Assembly: GCA_963828075.1 (NCBI GenBank)
Contig: CAWHDH010000017.1
Location: 744,001-808,000, forward strand
Origin: JACCYI01 sp963828075
Lineage (GTDB): Bacteria; Actinomycetota; Thermoleophilia; Solirubrobacterales; Solirubrobacteraceae
DNA length: 64,000 bases
Reading direction: 5' to 3'
Positions 51,523 through 59,698 of the stretch are shown one piece after another. A model generated the notes under the pieces. It saw nothing but the letters and a program-made list of their open reading frames with translations. It had not been told where the DNA came from and made no database searches. The stretch's first letter is position 1, and every line of letters begins with the position of its first letter. Made by a program: the position numbers and the translations under genes.

Positions 51523-52227
51523 TCAGAAGTCCCCGGCGTTGTCGACGTTGAAGCTGTAGAGCCGGCGCGCGGACCCGTAGCGGCGGAACCCGGCGGGATC
51601 CACGCCCTCGATCCCGGCCCGTTCGAGCAGCGCCCGGACCTCGGCGCCGTGCTCCTCGCGCAGCTCCTTCTCGACGCAGTCGGCGCCGAGGCCGGCGACC
51701 GTCCCGCGGACGTAGAGCCGCGCCTCGTAGATCGAGTCGCCGAGCGCGTCGCCCGCGTCGCCGCACACCAGCAGGCAGCCCTTCTGCGCCATGAACGCGC
51801 TCATGTGCCCGACCGATCCGCGCACGACGATGTCGACGCCCTTCATCGAGATGCCGCAGCGCGAGGAGGCGTCGCCGTGGATGACCACCAGCCCGCCCCG
51901 GCCCGTCGCCCCGGCCGACTGGCTGGCGTTGCCGTCCACGACCACCGAGCCCGACATGATGTTCTCCGCGACGCCGACGCCGCAGTTGCCGTGCACGCGG
52001 ACCGCGGCCCGCTGGTTCATGCCCGCGCAGTAGTAGCCGACGTGGCCGTCGACGTCGACCTCGACCGGCGCGTCGAGGCCGACCGCGATCGAGTGCCGGC
52101 CACCCGGGTTGACCACCCGCCAACGCCGCGCCTCGAGGTCCGGAGCGTGGAGGCGCGCGTTGAGCTCGCGCAGCGGCGTCTGCGACAGGTCGACGATCTC
52201 GACGGCCGGCGCGGTCGGAGTCGTCAT
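51523..52227 (-). CDS. GXGXG subunit of glutamate-synthase-like enzyme (GltB3 / GlxC / MgsB type)
   Basis: 234 residues from ATG 52225-52227. It is the right-handed beta-helix GXGXG domain that forms the C-terminal third of GltB, here a separate protein: GNCGVGVAENIMSGSVVV, ATGRGGLVVIHGDASSRCG, VDIVVRGSVGHMSAFMAQKG. It has a helical start that contacts the other subunits. Overlaps the amidotransferase by ATGA and precedes the FMN subunit by one nucleotide, so stoichiometric expression is expected. Confidence 0.87.
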   Translation of the reverse strand: MTTPTAPAVEIVDLSQTPLRELNARLHAPDLEARRWRVVNPGGRHSIAVGLDAPVEVDVDGHVGYYCAGMNQRAAVRVHGNCGVGVAENIMSGSVVVDGNASQSAGATGRGGLVVIHGDASSRCGISMKGVDIVVRGSVGHMSAFMAQKGCLLVCGDAGDALGDSIYEARLYVRGTVAGLGADCVEKELREEHGAEVRALLERAGIEGVDPAGFRRYGSARRLYSFNVDNAGDF

Positions 52228-53132
52228 CCGACGAGAGCTCGCTCCCACACGTAGAGCGTCGCGGGGGCGGGCTCCCAGACGCTGGCGGCCTCGGCGCCGG
52301 GCAGCACCGCGATCGCCCGGTACTCGGACGCCATCGCCACCCAGTCGGCCGTCTCCGCGAGGACGGCGGGCTTGCACGCGATCGGATCGCGCAGGACGGC
52401 GAACCCGTCGGCCGTCCCGACCGCGAAGGTGTAGAAGCCGTCGAGGTCGCGCAGGCAGCCCTCGAGCGCCTCGCGCAGGCTCGCGCCCTCGCGCAGCCGC
52501 CAGGTCAGGTAGCCGGCCGCCACCTCGGTGTCGTTGTCGGTCTGGAACCCGACGCCCTCGCGGCGCAGCTCGCGGCGCAGCCGGTTGTGGTTCGAGAGCG
52601 ACCCGTTGTGGACCAGGCAGAGGTCGAGTCCGGTCGAGAACGGGTGCGAGTGCTGGGTCGTCACCCGGCTCTCGGTCGCCATGCGGGTGTGGCCGAGCGC
52701 GTGGCTGCCCTGCACGTCCTCCAGGGCGAAGCGGGCGACGAAGTCGGAGGGGAGGCCGGCCTCCTTGAAGATCTCGATGCTCTCGCCGACGCTCATGACC
52801 CGCAGCTCGGGATGGCGCGCGTGAAACCACTCCTGCGCGCGCTCCGGGCCGGCGTCCACGACGAAGACGGCGTGGCTGGCGCGCACCTCGGGCTCGGGGT
52901 CGCCGCCGAAGGCCGCGGCCAGGCCGTCGCGCACCCGCACCCACCCGTAGTCGGGATCCGGGGAGAAGAGCGAGACCTTGCTGGCTCCGGGCGGCGCGGG
53001 GTCGCGGTAGATCGCCACTCCCGCGCTGTCGGGCCCGCGGTCGTTGAGCTGAGAGAGCATCGCGCCGAGATGCTCGCCGAGGCGCTCCGAGACCGCGGGG
53101 GACTTGGCGAACAGGCCGACGATGCCGCACAT
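52224..53132 (-). CDS. Class II glutamine amidotransferase subunit (GltB1 / GlxB / MgsA type)
   Basis: 302 residues from ATG 53130-53132; Cys2 after processing becomes the N-terminal nucleophile (MCGIVGLFAKSP). Other active-site parts: LNDRGPDSAGVAIY, GHTRMATESRVTTQHSHPF, LVHNGSLSNHNRLRRELR, DNDTEVAAGYL. It hydrolyses glutamine and passes ammonia through the complex. Start is fixed by the Ntn requirement; a longer frame upstream is discarded. -10 TACACT is 7 nt upstream. First gene of the unit. Confidence 0.9.
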   Translation of the reverse strand: MCGIVGLFAKSPAVSERLGEHLGAMLSQLNDRGPDSAGVAIYRDPAPPGASKVSLFSPDPDYGWVRVRDGLAAAFGGDPEPEVRASHAVFVVDAGPERAQEWFHARHPELRVMSVGESIEIFKEAGLPSDFVARFALEDVQGSHALGHTRMATESRVTTQHSHPFSTGLDLCLVHNGSLSNHNRLRRELRREGVGFQTDNDTEVAAGYLTWRLREGASLREALEGCLRDLDGFYTFAVGTADGFAVLRDPIACKPAVLAETADWVAMASEYRAIAVLPGAEAASVWEPAPATLYVWERALVG

Positions 53133-53139
53133 GGCCGCG

Positions 53140-53145
53140 AGTGTA
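53140..53145 (-). promoter_or_regulatory. -10 box TACACT for the amidotransferase unit
   Basis: TACACT on the minus strand, 7 nt before ATG 53132. A GAATCCCATAATTCC motif lies ~40-55 bp upstream (53176-53190). Confidence 0.55.
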
Positions 53146-53290
53146 ATGTCGCCCACAACCACTCGCAGTGGGTCCGAATCCCATAATTCCGAGCAGCGGT
53201 ATGTGGTCTCAGTCCATGTCCAGAAGCCCGCGGACCCGCACTCATGGAGCGGATCGTCACGCGGCGAGTATCCTCGCCCGCCAGGTCGGG

Positions 53291-53518
53291 ATGCTGCCCT
53301 TCTTCCTCCTCGACGCGGTCCCCGACATCCTCTGGCTGTCGCTCGTGGGCCTCGTCTACCTCGCCTGGATCGAGGTCCGCAGCGAGCCCGGCCTGACGCC
53401 GCAATGGAAGATCTGGTGGTGCCTGCTCACCCTGCTGCTGAACGTTCCGGCCTACATCGCGCTCAGGATCTGGGTCGCGGTTCGGCGGCGACGGCGCGCC
53501 GCAGCCGCACGAGCTTGA
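53291..53518 (+). CDS. Small membrane protein
   Basis: 75 residues from ATG 53291. Two membrane helices: FFLLDAVPDILWLSLVGLVYL and WWCLLTLLLNVPAYIALRIWV, separated by a charged WIEVRSEPGLTPQWK loop, and an Arg/Ala-rich tail. A TATCCT 17 nt upstream could be its -10. Longer starts (53168 or 53216) would give a basic extension without clear signal. The last 56 bases overlap the 3' end of the convergent PucR gene. No family recognised. Confidence 0.55.
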   Translation: MLPFFLLDAVPDILWLSLVGLVYLAWIEVRSEPGLTPQWKIWWCLLTLLLNVPAYIALRIWVAVRRRRRAAAARA

Positions 53519-55166
53519 CCGCGAGCTCGAGCGACAGCAGGTCCTCGACGGCGAGCGCGAGCCCGGTGACCTTCTCGATCCGGTCGAGGCGCTGGCGCAG
53601 CGTGTTGGCGTGGATGTAGAGCTTGCGCGCCGTCGTGGCGCCGACGCGACGATCCCCGAGGTACTGCTCGAGCGTCGGGAGCAGCTGCGTCCCGCGGCGG
53701 GCGTCGTAGTCCAGCACGCGCTCGACCGCCTCGCAGAGCCGGTCGTGGGGCGCGGTGTCGAGCGCGAGGTGGACGAGGTAGCGGTACGCGCCGAGGCCGT
53801 CGTAGGCGAGCGCACCGCCCGCGGGACTGAGCGCGCGGGCGATCGTCCCGGCGTCGTGGGCCTCGCGCATGCTCCGGCTCGCTCCCTCGGCCCCCGACCG
53901 CAGCGCGCTCATGCCGATGACGACGCCCTCGGCCGCCCCGAGCTCCTGCAGCGCCGGCCGCAGCGCGGCGACCTCGCCCGCCTCGGCGCCCGGCGGCAGC
54001 GGCAGCAGGCCGCGCAGGGCGTCGCGGCCAGGATCGACGAGCGCGCCCGCGTCGAGGTTGCGCAGCCGCGTCTCGACGCGCGCGGCGACCTCGGGCCACG
54101 CCCGCGCCCCCTTGCCGTTCGACACGGGCCGGGCATGGATCAAGACATGCGGGCGGCCGAGGTCGCAGCCCGCGGCACGCGCGCGGGCCTCGGCGACGTC
54201 GAGCGCCCCGTCCGCGAGCGTCTCGAAGAGCGCGCGCACGAGGTTCTCTGCGGTCAGCCGCTCGATGTGCTCGGCGTTGCGCAGGGCCAGCGCGACCTGG
54301 TTGGCGACCGCCTGGAGCAGCTCCACGAGCTCGGCGGGGAAGGCGCGGTCGCCTGAGCGGAGGGCCACGAGCGCGCCGAGCTCCTCGCGGTCGTCGCGCA
54401 GCGGGGCGCGTGCCTCGACCTGGGGCTCGCCGAGGTCGCCGGTGGGATCGGAGGCCACCGTCTCGAGCCGGCCGTCCTCGCCGTTGCGCAGGCGCAGCTG
54501 GCAGGCATCGCAGCCGAGCAGCCGCCGCACGCCGGCCGTGACCACCCGGTAGAGCTCCTCCCGGCCGCTCACCGCGACGATGCGCTGGCTGAGCTCCGCG
54601 AGGTTGGTGAGCGCGTCGATGCGCCTCCGCTGCTCCTCGTAGAGGCGGGCGTTCTCGATCGCGCCGGCCACCAGCGATGCGGTGTGCACGAGGAAGTTCA
54701 GGACGCCCTCGTCGAACTCCCGCGGCGCGACGGTGTGCAGGACGACGACGCCCAGGACCTCGCCCGAGCGGGCGGGGACCGGCACGGCCACCATCGACTG
54801 GAAGCGCTCCTCCTCGAGCTCGGGCACGTACCGCATGCGCGGGTCCGACAGCGCGTCCTCGCGGATGAAGGCGGGCTCGCCGGTGCGGGCGACCCAGCCC
54901 GTCAGCCCTTCGTCGAGCGCGAACTCGACCCGGCCGACGACGTGCGCGTAGACGCGCGAGGCGGCGCGCATGCGCAGGCGCTCCCCGTCGCGGATGTAGA
55001 CGAAGCAGGCGTGGCACTCGGTCGCCTCGGTGACGAGCTCGACGATGCCGTCGAGCACGCGCGTGAGGTCGACCGACGAGCCGACCGCGCTGATGATCGC
55101 GTACAGCGTGTCGCTCTCGAGCCGGACCCGCTCGAGTTGCGCTGCGAGGTCGGCGCGGCCCTCCAC
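53463..55166 (-). CDS. PucR-family transcriptional regulator with GAF domain
   Basis: 567 residues from GTG 55164-55166. N-terminal helix (~1-25), a GAF domain (~30-170) with TECHACFVYIRDGERLRMRA, MVAVPVPARSGEVLGVVVLH and ARLYEEQRRRIDAL, a second sensor-like region (~180-320), a CdaR-type middle, and the C-terminal PucR helix-turn-helix (YLGDRRVGATTARKLYIHAN, then TLRQRLDRIEKVTGL). Related regulators control nitrogen compound use. The divergent amt operon and a perfect palindrome in the gap make it the likely regulator of the nitrogen genes, and probably of itself. Confidence 0.88.
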   Translation of the reverse strand: MEGRADLAAQLERVRLESDTLYAIISAVGSSVDLTRVLDGIVELVTEATECHACFVYIRDGERLRMRAASRVYAHVVGRVEFALDEGLTGWVARTGEPAFIREDALSDPRMRYVPELEEERFQSMVAVPVPARSGEVLGVVVLHTVAPREFDEGVLNFLVHTASLVAGAIENARLYEEQRRRIDALTNLAELSQRIVAVSGREELYRVVTAGVRRLLGCDACQLRLRNGEDGRLETVASDPTGDLGEPQVEARAPLRDDREELGALVALRSGDRAFPAELVELLQAVANQVALALRNAEHIERLTAENLVRALFETLADGALDVAEARARAAGCDLGRPHVLIHARPVSNGKGARAWPEVAARVETRLRNLDAGALVDPGRDALRGLLPLPPGAEAGEVAALRPALQELGAAEGVVIGMSALRSGAEGASRSMREAHDAGTIARALSPAGGALAYDGLGAYRYLVHLALDTAPHDRLCEAVERVLDYDARRGTQLLPTLEQYLGDRRVGATTARKLYIHANTLRQRLDRIEKVTGLALAVEDLLSLELAVKLVRLRRAVAAEPRPRS

Positions 55167-55172
55167 GGCGCG

Positions 55173-55178
55173 ATGCTA
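55173..55178 (-). promoter_or_regulatory. -10 box TAGCAT for the PucR gene
   Basis: TAGCAT on the minus strand, 6 nt before GTG 55166. The -35 position falls inside the palindrome at 55189-55205. Confidence 0.55.
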
Positions 55179-55188
55179 CCTGCCGTGT

Positions 55189-55205
55189 ATGTACGCGCGG
55201 TACAT
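55189..55205. promoter_or_regulatory. Perfect palindrome in the PucR/amt gap
   Basis: ATGTACGCGCGGTACAT: 6-bp arms around GCGCG, 17 bp in all. It covers the -35 of the regulator's promoter and lies ~115 bp upstream of the amt ATG. Candidate operator for autoregulation and amt control. Confidence 0.55.
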
Positions 55206-55318
55206 GACCCGGCGGGAAATGGTGGCCGCGAGCCACATTGCCCGGTGCGTAGGGCACTGGATAGAACTAGTCGACCCCTGGGGCTCGGGGACATGGGTGG
55301 CCGTCGAGAGGGGACCGG

Positions 55319-56767
55319 ATGCTGTCGTTCATCTTCGCCCAGGTCGAATCGCTCGAAGATGCCGCCGGCGTTGAGGCTCTGACGCGCGACTCCGCCATCC
55401 TCGCGGAGCAGTTCTACTTCTTCACCGTCGTCCTGATGTGGCTGATCCACGCGGGCTTCATGTCCTATGAAGCCGGCATCGCCCGCCGCAAGAACGTGAT
55501 GGCGACGGCGATGAAGAACATCCTCACGATCGCGGTCGTGACGCCGACCTTCTACTTCTTCGGCTGGTGGATCTACAACTGCAACCAGAAGGGCCCGCCG
55601 ATCGGGCCCAACGACTCTGACTTCACCTCCGCCGCGTGTCAGGGCGGCATCCCGTGGAGCGACGCCTTCGGGCCGAACCTGACCAACAACATCAACCTGA
55701 TCTTCTTCCTGGCGTTCCTCCTGTTCTCGTGGACGACCGCCTCGATCATGTCGGGCGCAATCATCGAGCGGGCGCGGATCTCGGCCTACCTCGTGCTCGC
55801 GGTCATCCTCGGCTCGGGCGTGTGGATCATCGACGCCGCGTGGGGCTGGAGTGCCGGCGGCTGGCTGACGATGCGTTACGGCTTCCACGACTCGATCGCC
55901 TCGGGCGTCGTGCATGGCGTCGCGGGCGCGTTCACGCTCGGGGTCCTCTTCAACCTCGGACCCCGGATCGGCAAGTTCACGCGTGACGGGTTGGCGCGGA
56001 AGTTCAGACCTCACAACCTGCACATCACCGCCCTCGGCCTGATGCTGATCTTCACCGGGTTCTACGCGTTCTACGCCGCGTGCCTGGTGATCGCGTCGAC
56101 TTCGTTCCCGGGCTGGGCGAACATCTACCTGAGCCCGACCACCCTCGGCTCGATCACGATGGTGATCACGATGGGATTCGCCGGCGGCTTCACCGGCGGC
56201 TACTTCGCGAGCCGCGGCGATCCGTTCTGGACGATCTCCGGAGGGCTCGCCGGCGTGATCGGCGTGTCGGCGGGAGCGGACGTCTACGCCCCCACGCTCG
56301 CGTACCTGATCGCGATGCTGACCGCCGTCCTCGCCTTCTACGCCGGCCAGTTCATCGAGCTCCGGCAGCGAGTCGACGATGCCGTCGGCGCCGTCGCCGT
56401 GCACGGCGTCGCGGGGTTCCTCGGGATGTTCTGGGTCGGGGTCTTCGCTGCCGGATACCCGACTGGGATCAACAACGTCGACAGCTCGATCGGCGGTCAG
56501 TTGATGGGCATGGCGACGTTCCTGCCGCTGGGCTTCCTCTCGGGCTATCTCGCCTCCTGGGTGCTCAAGAAGCTGAACGTCCTGCGTGTGCCCGTGGAGG
56601 TCGAGCTCGAGGGCCTGGACCTGGCCGAGTACGAGACCGACGTCCACCCCGAGCACGCCTGGGCGCCCGAGATGATCGTAGAGCCCGACGGCACGCTCGT
56701 TCCCGCCGACAGGCTGCTGCTGCGGGAGCTGGCGGAGATGACCGGCGGCGACCGGAGGGCCGACTAG
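55319..56767 (+). CDS. amt: Ammonium transporter
   Basis: 482 residues from ATG 55319, with GAGAGGGG upstream as ribosome binding site. Eleven membrane helices expected. The twin-histidine pore is present: His199 in GVVHGVAGAF and His362 in VAVHGVAGFLG. Other marks are WLIHAGFMSYEAGIARRKN at the first helix and WIIDAAWGWSAGGWL. A charged C-terminal tail of ~80 residues (VEVELEGLDLAEYETDVHPE) is longer than in AmtB and may bind a regulator. No glnK is adjacent; small membrane proteins follow instead. Methylammonium transport is possible given the context. Confidence 0.95.
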   Translation: MLSFIFAQVESLEDAAGVEALTRDSAILAEQFYFFTVVLMWLIHAGFMSYEAGIARRKNVMATAMKNILTIAVVTPTFYFFGWWIYNCNQKGPPIGPNDSDFTSAACQGGIPWSDAFGPNLTNNINLIFFLAFLLFSWTTASIMSGAIIERARISAYLVLAVILGSGVWIIDAAWGWSAGGWLTMRYGFHDSIASGVVHGVAGAFTLGVLFNLGPRIGKFTRDGLARKFRPHNLHITALGLMLIFTGFYAFYAACLVIASTSFPGWANIYLSPTTLGSITMVITMGFAGGFTGGYFASRGDPFWTISGGLAGVIGVSAGADVYAPTLAYLIAMLTAVLAFYAGQFIELRQRVDDAVGAVAVHGVAGFLGMFWVGVFAAGYPTGINNVDSSIGGQLMGMATFLPLGFLSGYLASWVLKKLNVLRVPVEVELEGLDLAEYETDVHPEHAWAPEMIVEPDGTLVPADRLLLRELAEMTGGDRRAD

Positions 56768-56917
56768 ATGCTCAGCTTCCTGATCAGCGTGGCCATCATG
56801 TTCGCGGTAGTGGGCTCGCTCGTGACGTTCGCCAAGCGCGAGGAGCAACGGCGAGCCGCCGCGAGCGAGTTCGACGGAATCGAGGAGGTGCTCGGCAGTG
56901 CCCGCGATCATCGATAG
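56768..56917 (+). CDS. 49-residue membrane protein
   Basis: ATG 56768 directly follows the amt stop. One membrane span (MLSFLISVAIMFAVVGSLV), then KREEQRR and a 20-residue acidic/helical tail ending ARDHR. It overlaps the next gene by 20 bp, with codon-position composition like the operon. Short bitopic proteins of this kind often bind and tune transporters; here Amt is the obvious candidate (inference). No family known to me. Confidence 0.68.
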   Translation: MLSFLISVAIMFAVVGSLVTFAKREEQRRAAASEFDGIEEVLGSARDHR

Positions 56918-57239
56918 CGCGCCCGACTGCATCCAGAACATCTCCGGCGCCAAGCCGGCGGACGACTCGGCCGACTTCATCATCCAGGCCGCCTACGAGA
57001 AGTGCGCCGGGTTCATGACATTCGGCCCCGGGACCACCTACGGCGAGGAGGGAGCCGGGGCCGCGGGCTCCTATATGGTCCTGACGTGGATCGGGATCCT
57101 CGTCATGGTGGCGGTCATCGTCGCCTGGGTCGTGTACGAGGATCGGCGGCTGTGGGGCCACGTAGCGCGGATTCGCGGCCGAGGAACCGGCGGTCCGGAA
57201 GCCGGGACGACCAGTCCCGCTGCCGGCGTGACGGACTAG
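56898..57239 (+). CDS. Bitopic membrane protein with cysteine-containing outer domain
   Basis: 113 residues from GTG 56898, with GGAGG 11 bases upstream inside the previous gene. Residues 1-58 are hydrophilic with two cysteines (11 and 36: SAPDCIQNISG, YEKCAGFMTFGPG) that could form a disulfide outside the membrane. One span (~60-80: VLTWIGILVMVAVIVAWVV) and a basic cytoplasmic tail (VYEDRRLWGHVARIRGRG). No signal peptide, so the N-terminus is translocated without cleavage. Not a recognised family; its place in the amt-glnT operon suggests a sensor or adaptor. Confidence 0.68.
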   Translation: MPAIIDSAPDCIQNISGAKPADDSADFIIQAAYEKCAGFMTFGPGTTYGEEGAGAAGSYMVLTWIGILVMVAVIVAWVVYEDRRLWGHVARIRGRGTGGPEAGTTSPAAGVTD

Positions 57240-57257
57240 CGAGAAGGGGAGACCACC

Positions 57258-57419
57258 ATGGCTGACGAGCGCCGCAAGCAGATCGAGTTCCCACCACCGC
57301 AGACTCACAACCGGAACTTCGAGGTCGCGATGATCGCCCTGTCGATCATCTGTGTGATCGTCGTTCTGATCATCGTCCTCGGGACCGGTATTGGCAACGA
57401 CTTCCGTCCGACCGTCTGA
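57258..57419 (+). CDS. 53-residue membrane protein
   Basis: ATG 57258 with AGAAGGGGAGA shortly before it. Begins MADERRKQIEFPPPQTHNRN, then one span (VAMIALSIICVIVVLIIVLG) and a short outer tail TGIGNDFRPTV. The proline-rich FPPPQ segment and the position between other small membrane genes are notable. No family known to me. The next gene starts inside its last codons. Confidence 0.66.
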   Translation: MADERRKQIEFPPPQTHNRNFEVAMIALSIICVIVVLIIVLGTGIGNDFRPTV

Positions 57420-57765
57420 CGCGAGCGCCGGGCGGCGACGCCCGGCGTGGCTCCGGCCCACGGTGCTGGTCGTGTGTCTCTTCGCGGTGACCCTGTTGGC
57501 CGCCAACAGCTGCCAGAAGCGCCAGATCCGCGTCACCAAGACGGCGGCGGTCGACACCGTCACGAAGGCGGTCGACTTCAAGGCCGAGCGCGCCCAGGTC
57601 AGGCTCGTGCGCCAGGGCCTGACCGCCCATCCCTACTGGGCGGTGTCGCTCTCGATCACCCACCCGAAGGGCGACGGGTTCCAGCGCATCGCCACCGCGC
57701 GCGTCGATGCGAACACGGGGAAGCTCGTCTCCCTCAACGACACGGCAAAGGAGCGGGCGCCATGA
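57391..57765 (+). CDS. Membrane-anchored extracytoplasmic protein
   Basis: 124 residues if begun at TTG 57391 (overlapping the previous gene by 29 bp); a GTG at 57463 would shorten it. One N-terminal helix (VLVVCLFAVTLLAANSC) ends in a cysteine, close to but not a standard lipobox. The ~80-residue outer domain is polar with VRLVRQGLTAHPYWAVSLSI and DGFQRIATARVDANTGKLV, which resembles a small beta/alpha PepSY-like fold (low certainty). Its stop overlaps the glnT start (ATGA), so it is translated with the ligase. Confidence 0.62.
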   Translation: MATTSVRPSDASAGRRRPAWLRPTVLVVCLFAVTLLAANSCQKRQIRVTKTAAVDTVTKAVDFKAERAQVRLVRQGLTAHPYWAVSLSITHPKGDGFQRIATARVDANTGKLVSLNDTAKERAP

Positions 57766-59153
57766 GTGCAGCGAACGCGGGTGAGCCGCTCACGGCTCCG
57801 CAGACGGCGGACGACGTCCGCAAGCTCGTCTCCGACCGGGAGGTCGAGTTCCTGTTCGCCCAGTTCGTCGACATGCACGGCAAGCCGAACGCGAAGCTCG
57901 TGCCGGCGCACCACCTCGACGACCTGCTCTCCGACGGCGCCGGGTTCGCGGGCTTCGCCGCCGGCGACATCGGCCAGGGCCCGCACGATCCCGACCTGAT
58001 CGCGATCCCCGACGTGCGCAGCTTCACGCCGCTGCCGTGGCGGCCGGGCGTCGCGCGCCTCGCCTGCGACGTGACGGTCGAGGGCGAGGAGTGGAACTAC
58101 TGCCCGCGCACGATCCTGCGCCACCAGCTCGAGCGCGCGAGCGCGCTCGGCTACGAGTTCAAGATCGGCGCCGAGCTCGAGTACTTCCTGGTCCGCAGGC
58201 GCGAGGACGGGACGATCGAGGTCGCCGACGCGCTCGACACGCTCGAGCAGCCCTGTTACGACATGCGCGCGCTGACGCGCAACCTCGACTTCGTCTCGCA
58301 GGTGTCGCGCAACGTCACCGCGCTGGGCTGGGACAACTACGCGACCGACCACGAGGACGCCAACGGGCAGTTCGAGCAGAACTTCGACTTCGACGACGCG
58401 CTGGTCACCTGCGACCGGGCGATCTTCTTCCGCTTCATGGTCGAGGCGATGGCGCAGGAGCGGGGGCTGATCGCGACGTTCATGCCCAAGCCGTTCCCGC
58501 ACCTGACGGGCAACGGCTGTCACTTCCACATGAGCCTCTGGAAGGACGGCGAGAACGTCTTCGCGGCCGACCCGTCCGACGACCCGCGCGGCCTCGGGCT
58601 CTCCGAGACCGCCTACGGGTTCGTCGGCGGCCTGAAAGCCCATGCCCGGGCCTACATCGCCGTGACGGCGCCGACCGTCACGTCCTACAAGCGGCTGGTG
58701 GTCGGTGCTCCGACCAGCGGCGCGACGTGGGCCCCCGCCTACGTCAGCTACGGCTACAACAACCGCACGCAGATGCTGCGGATCCCCGGGCCGGGCCGCA
58801 TCGAGGACAGGACCGTCGACGGCTCGTGCAACCCCTACCTGGCCGCCACCGTGGTGCTCGCGGCGGGCCTCGACGGCATCGAGCGCGGACTCGACCCGGG
58901 CGAGCCCAACTCGCTGAACCTGTACGAGACCGACGAGGCGCAGCGCGAGCGCCTCGGCATCGACGTGCTCCCGGCCAACCTGCTGGACGCGACGCGCGAG
59001 CTCGAGCGCGACGACGTGCTGCGCGCCGCGCTCGGCAAGACCCGCGACGGTGACTACCTCGACTACTTCGTGCGCTGCAAGCGGCGCGAGTGGCAGCAGG
59101 CCCACGAGCAGATCACCCAGTGGGAGCTCGACCGGTACCTGCAGCTCTACTGA
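57762..59153 (+). CDS. glnT: Type III glutamine synthetase-like ligase (GlnT / gamma-glutamylmethylamide synthetase family)
   Basis: 463 residues from ATG 57762; AAGGAG lies 9 bases upstream. Glutamine synthetase fold: EVEFLFAQFVDMHGKPNAK, ELEYFLVRRRED with metal Glu, NGQFEQNFDFDDAL, the ATP loop HLTGNGCHFHMSLW and TSYKRLVVGAPTSGATWAP. It is the GlnT kind that in rhizobia and methylotrophs travels with a split glutamate synthase (glxBCD or mgsABC) and an amt. Either ammonia or methylamine may be the substrate; residues cannot settle it. Last gene of the amt operon. Confidence 0.9.
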   Translation: MSAANAGEPLTAPQTADDVRKLVSDREVEFLFAQFVDMHGKPNAKLVPAHHLDDLLSDGAGFAGFAAGDIGQGPHDPDLIAIPDVRSFTPLPWRPGVARLACDVTVEGEEWNYCPRTILRHQLERASALGYEFKIGAELEYFLVRRREDGTIEVADALDTLEQPCYDMRALTRNLDFVSQVSRNVTALGWDNYATDHEDANGQFEQNFDFDDALVTCDRAIFFRFMVEAMAQERGLIATFMPKPFPHLTGNGCHFHMSLWKDGENVFAADPSDDPRGLGLSETAYGFVGGLKAHARAYIAVTAPTVTSYKRLVVGAPTSGATWAPAYVSYGYNNRTQMLRIPGPGRIEDRTVDGSCNPYLAATVVLAAGLDGIERGLDPGEPNSLNLYETDEAQRERLGIDVLPANLLDATRELERDDVLRAALGKTRDGDYLDYFVRCKRREWQQAHEQITQWELDRYLQLY

Positions 59154-59236
59154 CGCCGGCGACGCGGCGAGGGCCGCTCCGGCGGCGCGTGATCGCGACC
59201 TCCGGCGAGGCACTCTGGCTGTGAGGAAGCCTGTGC

Positions 59237-59698
59237 TCAGCGTTCGACGTAAGCGGCGAGATTGTCCAGCGAGGACGACAATCCCGCCGCGTGATCTGCA
59301 GCGGTGATCCCGTCGGGCACATCCTCGGCCCTGATGTCGACGCGTGATCCGGCGTCGACGGCGGTGACCTCCCATGTCATGGTCATCGTGCCGTGAAACG
59401 CGGGGTCCTCGGACACGAACTCGATCTGCTGCACGACCCGCACACCCGGGACGATCTCGACGAACCGCGCGTCGACCACGTCGGAGTCGGCGGCGGACTT
59501 CCCGCGCGCGGCCGACGCGTCCGCGTAGGTCAGGACCAGTCGGTAGGACCCGCCGGGACGCGCATCGAAGTGCTCGAACCGGCCGGTCATCCCGTCGGGC
59601 GGTAGCCACACGGCGAGCGCGTCGGGGTCGGTCAGCGCGGCGTACACCCTGTCCGGCGGGGCGCTGATGACTCGGCCGGCGGTGTCAGTCCGACTCAT
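59237..59698 (-). CDS. SRPBCC / AHSA1-family protein
   Basis: 153 residues from ATG 59696-59698. Helix-grip fold: RVISAPPDRVYAALTDPDAL, WLPPDGMTGRFEHFDARPGG, FVEIVPGVRVVQQIEFVSED and the C-terminal helix ITAADHAAGLSSSLDNLAAY. Ligand unknown; AHSA1-like proteins of this size are common in Actinobacteria. Its start overlaps the end of a truncated RibD-like gene, which suggests that the two were once an operon. Convergent with glnT, separated by 83 bp without a clear terminator. Confidence 0.85.
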   Translation of the reverse strand: MSRTDTAGRVISAPPDRVYAALTDPDALAVWLPPDGMTGRFEHFDARPGGSYRLVLTYADASAARGKSAADSDVVDARFVEIVPGVRVVQQIEFVSEDPAFHGTMTMTWEVTAVDAGSRVDIRAEDVPDGITAADHAAGLSSSLDNLAAYVER

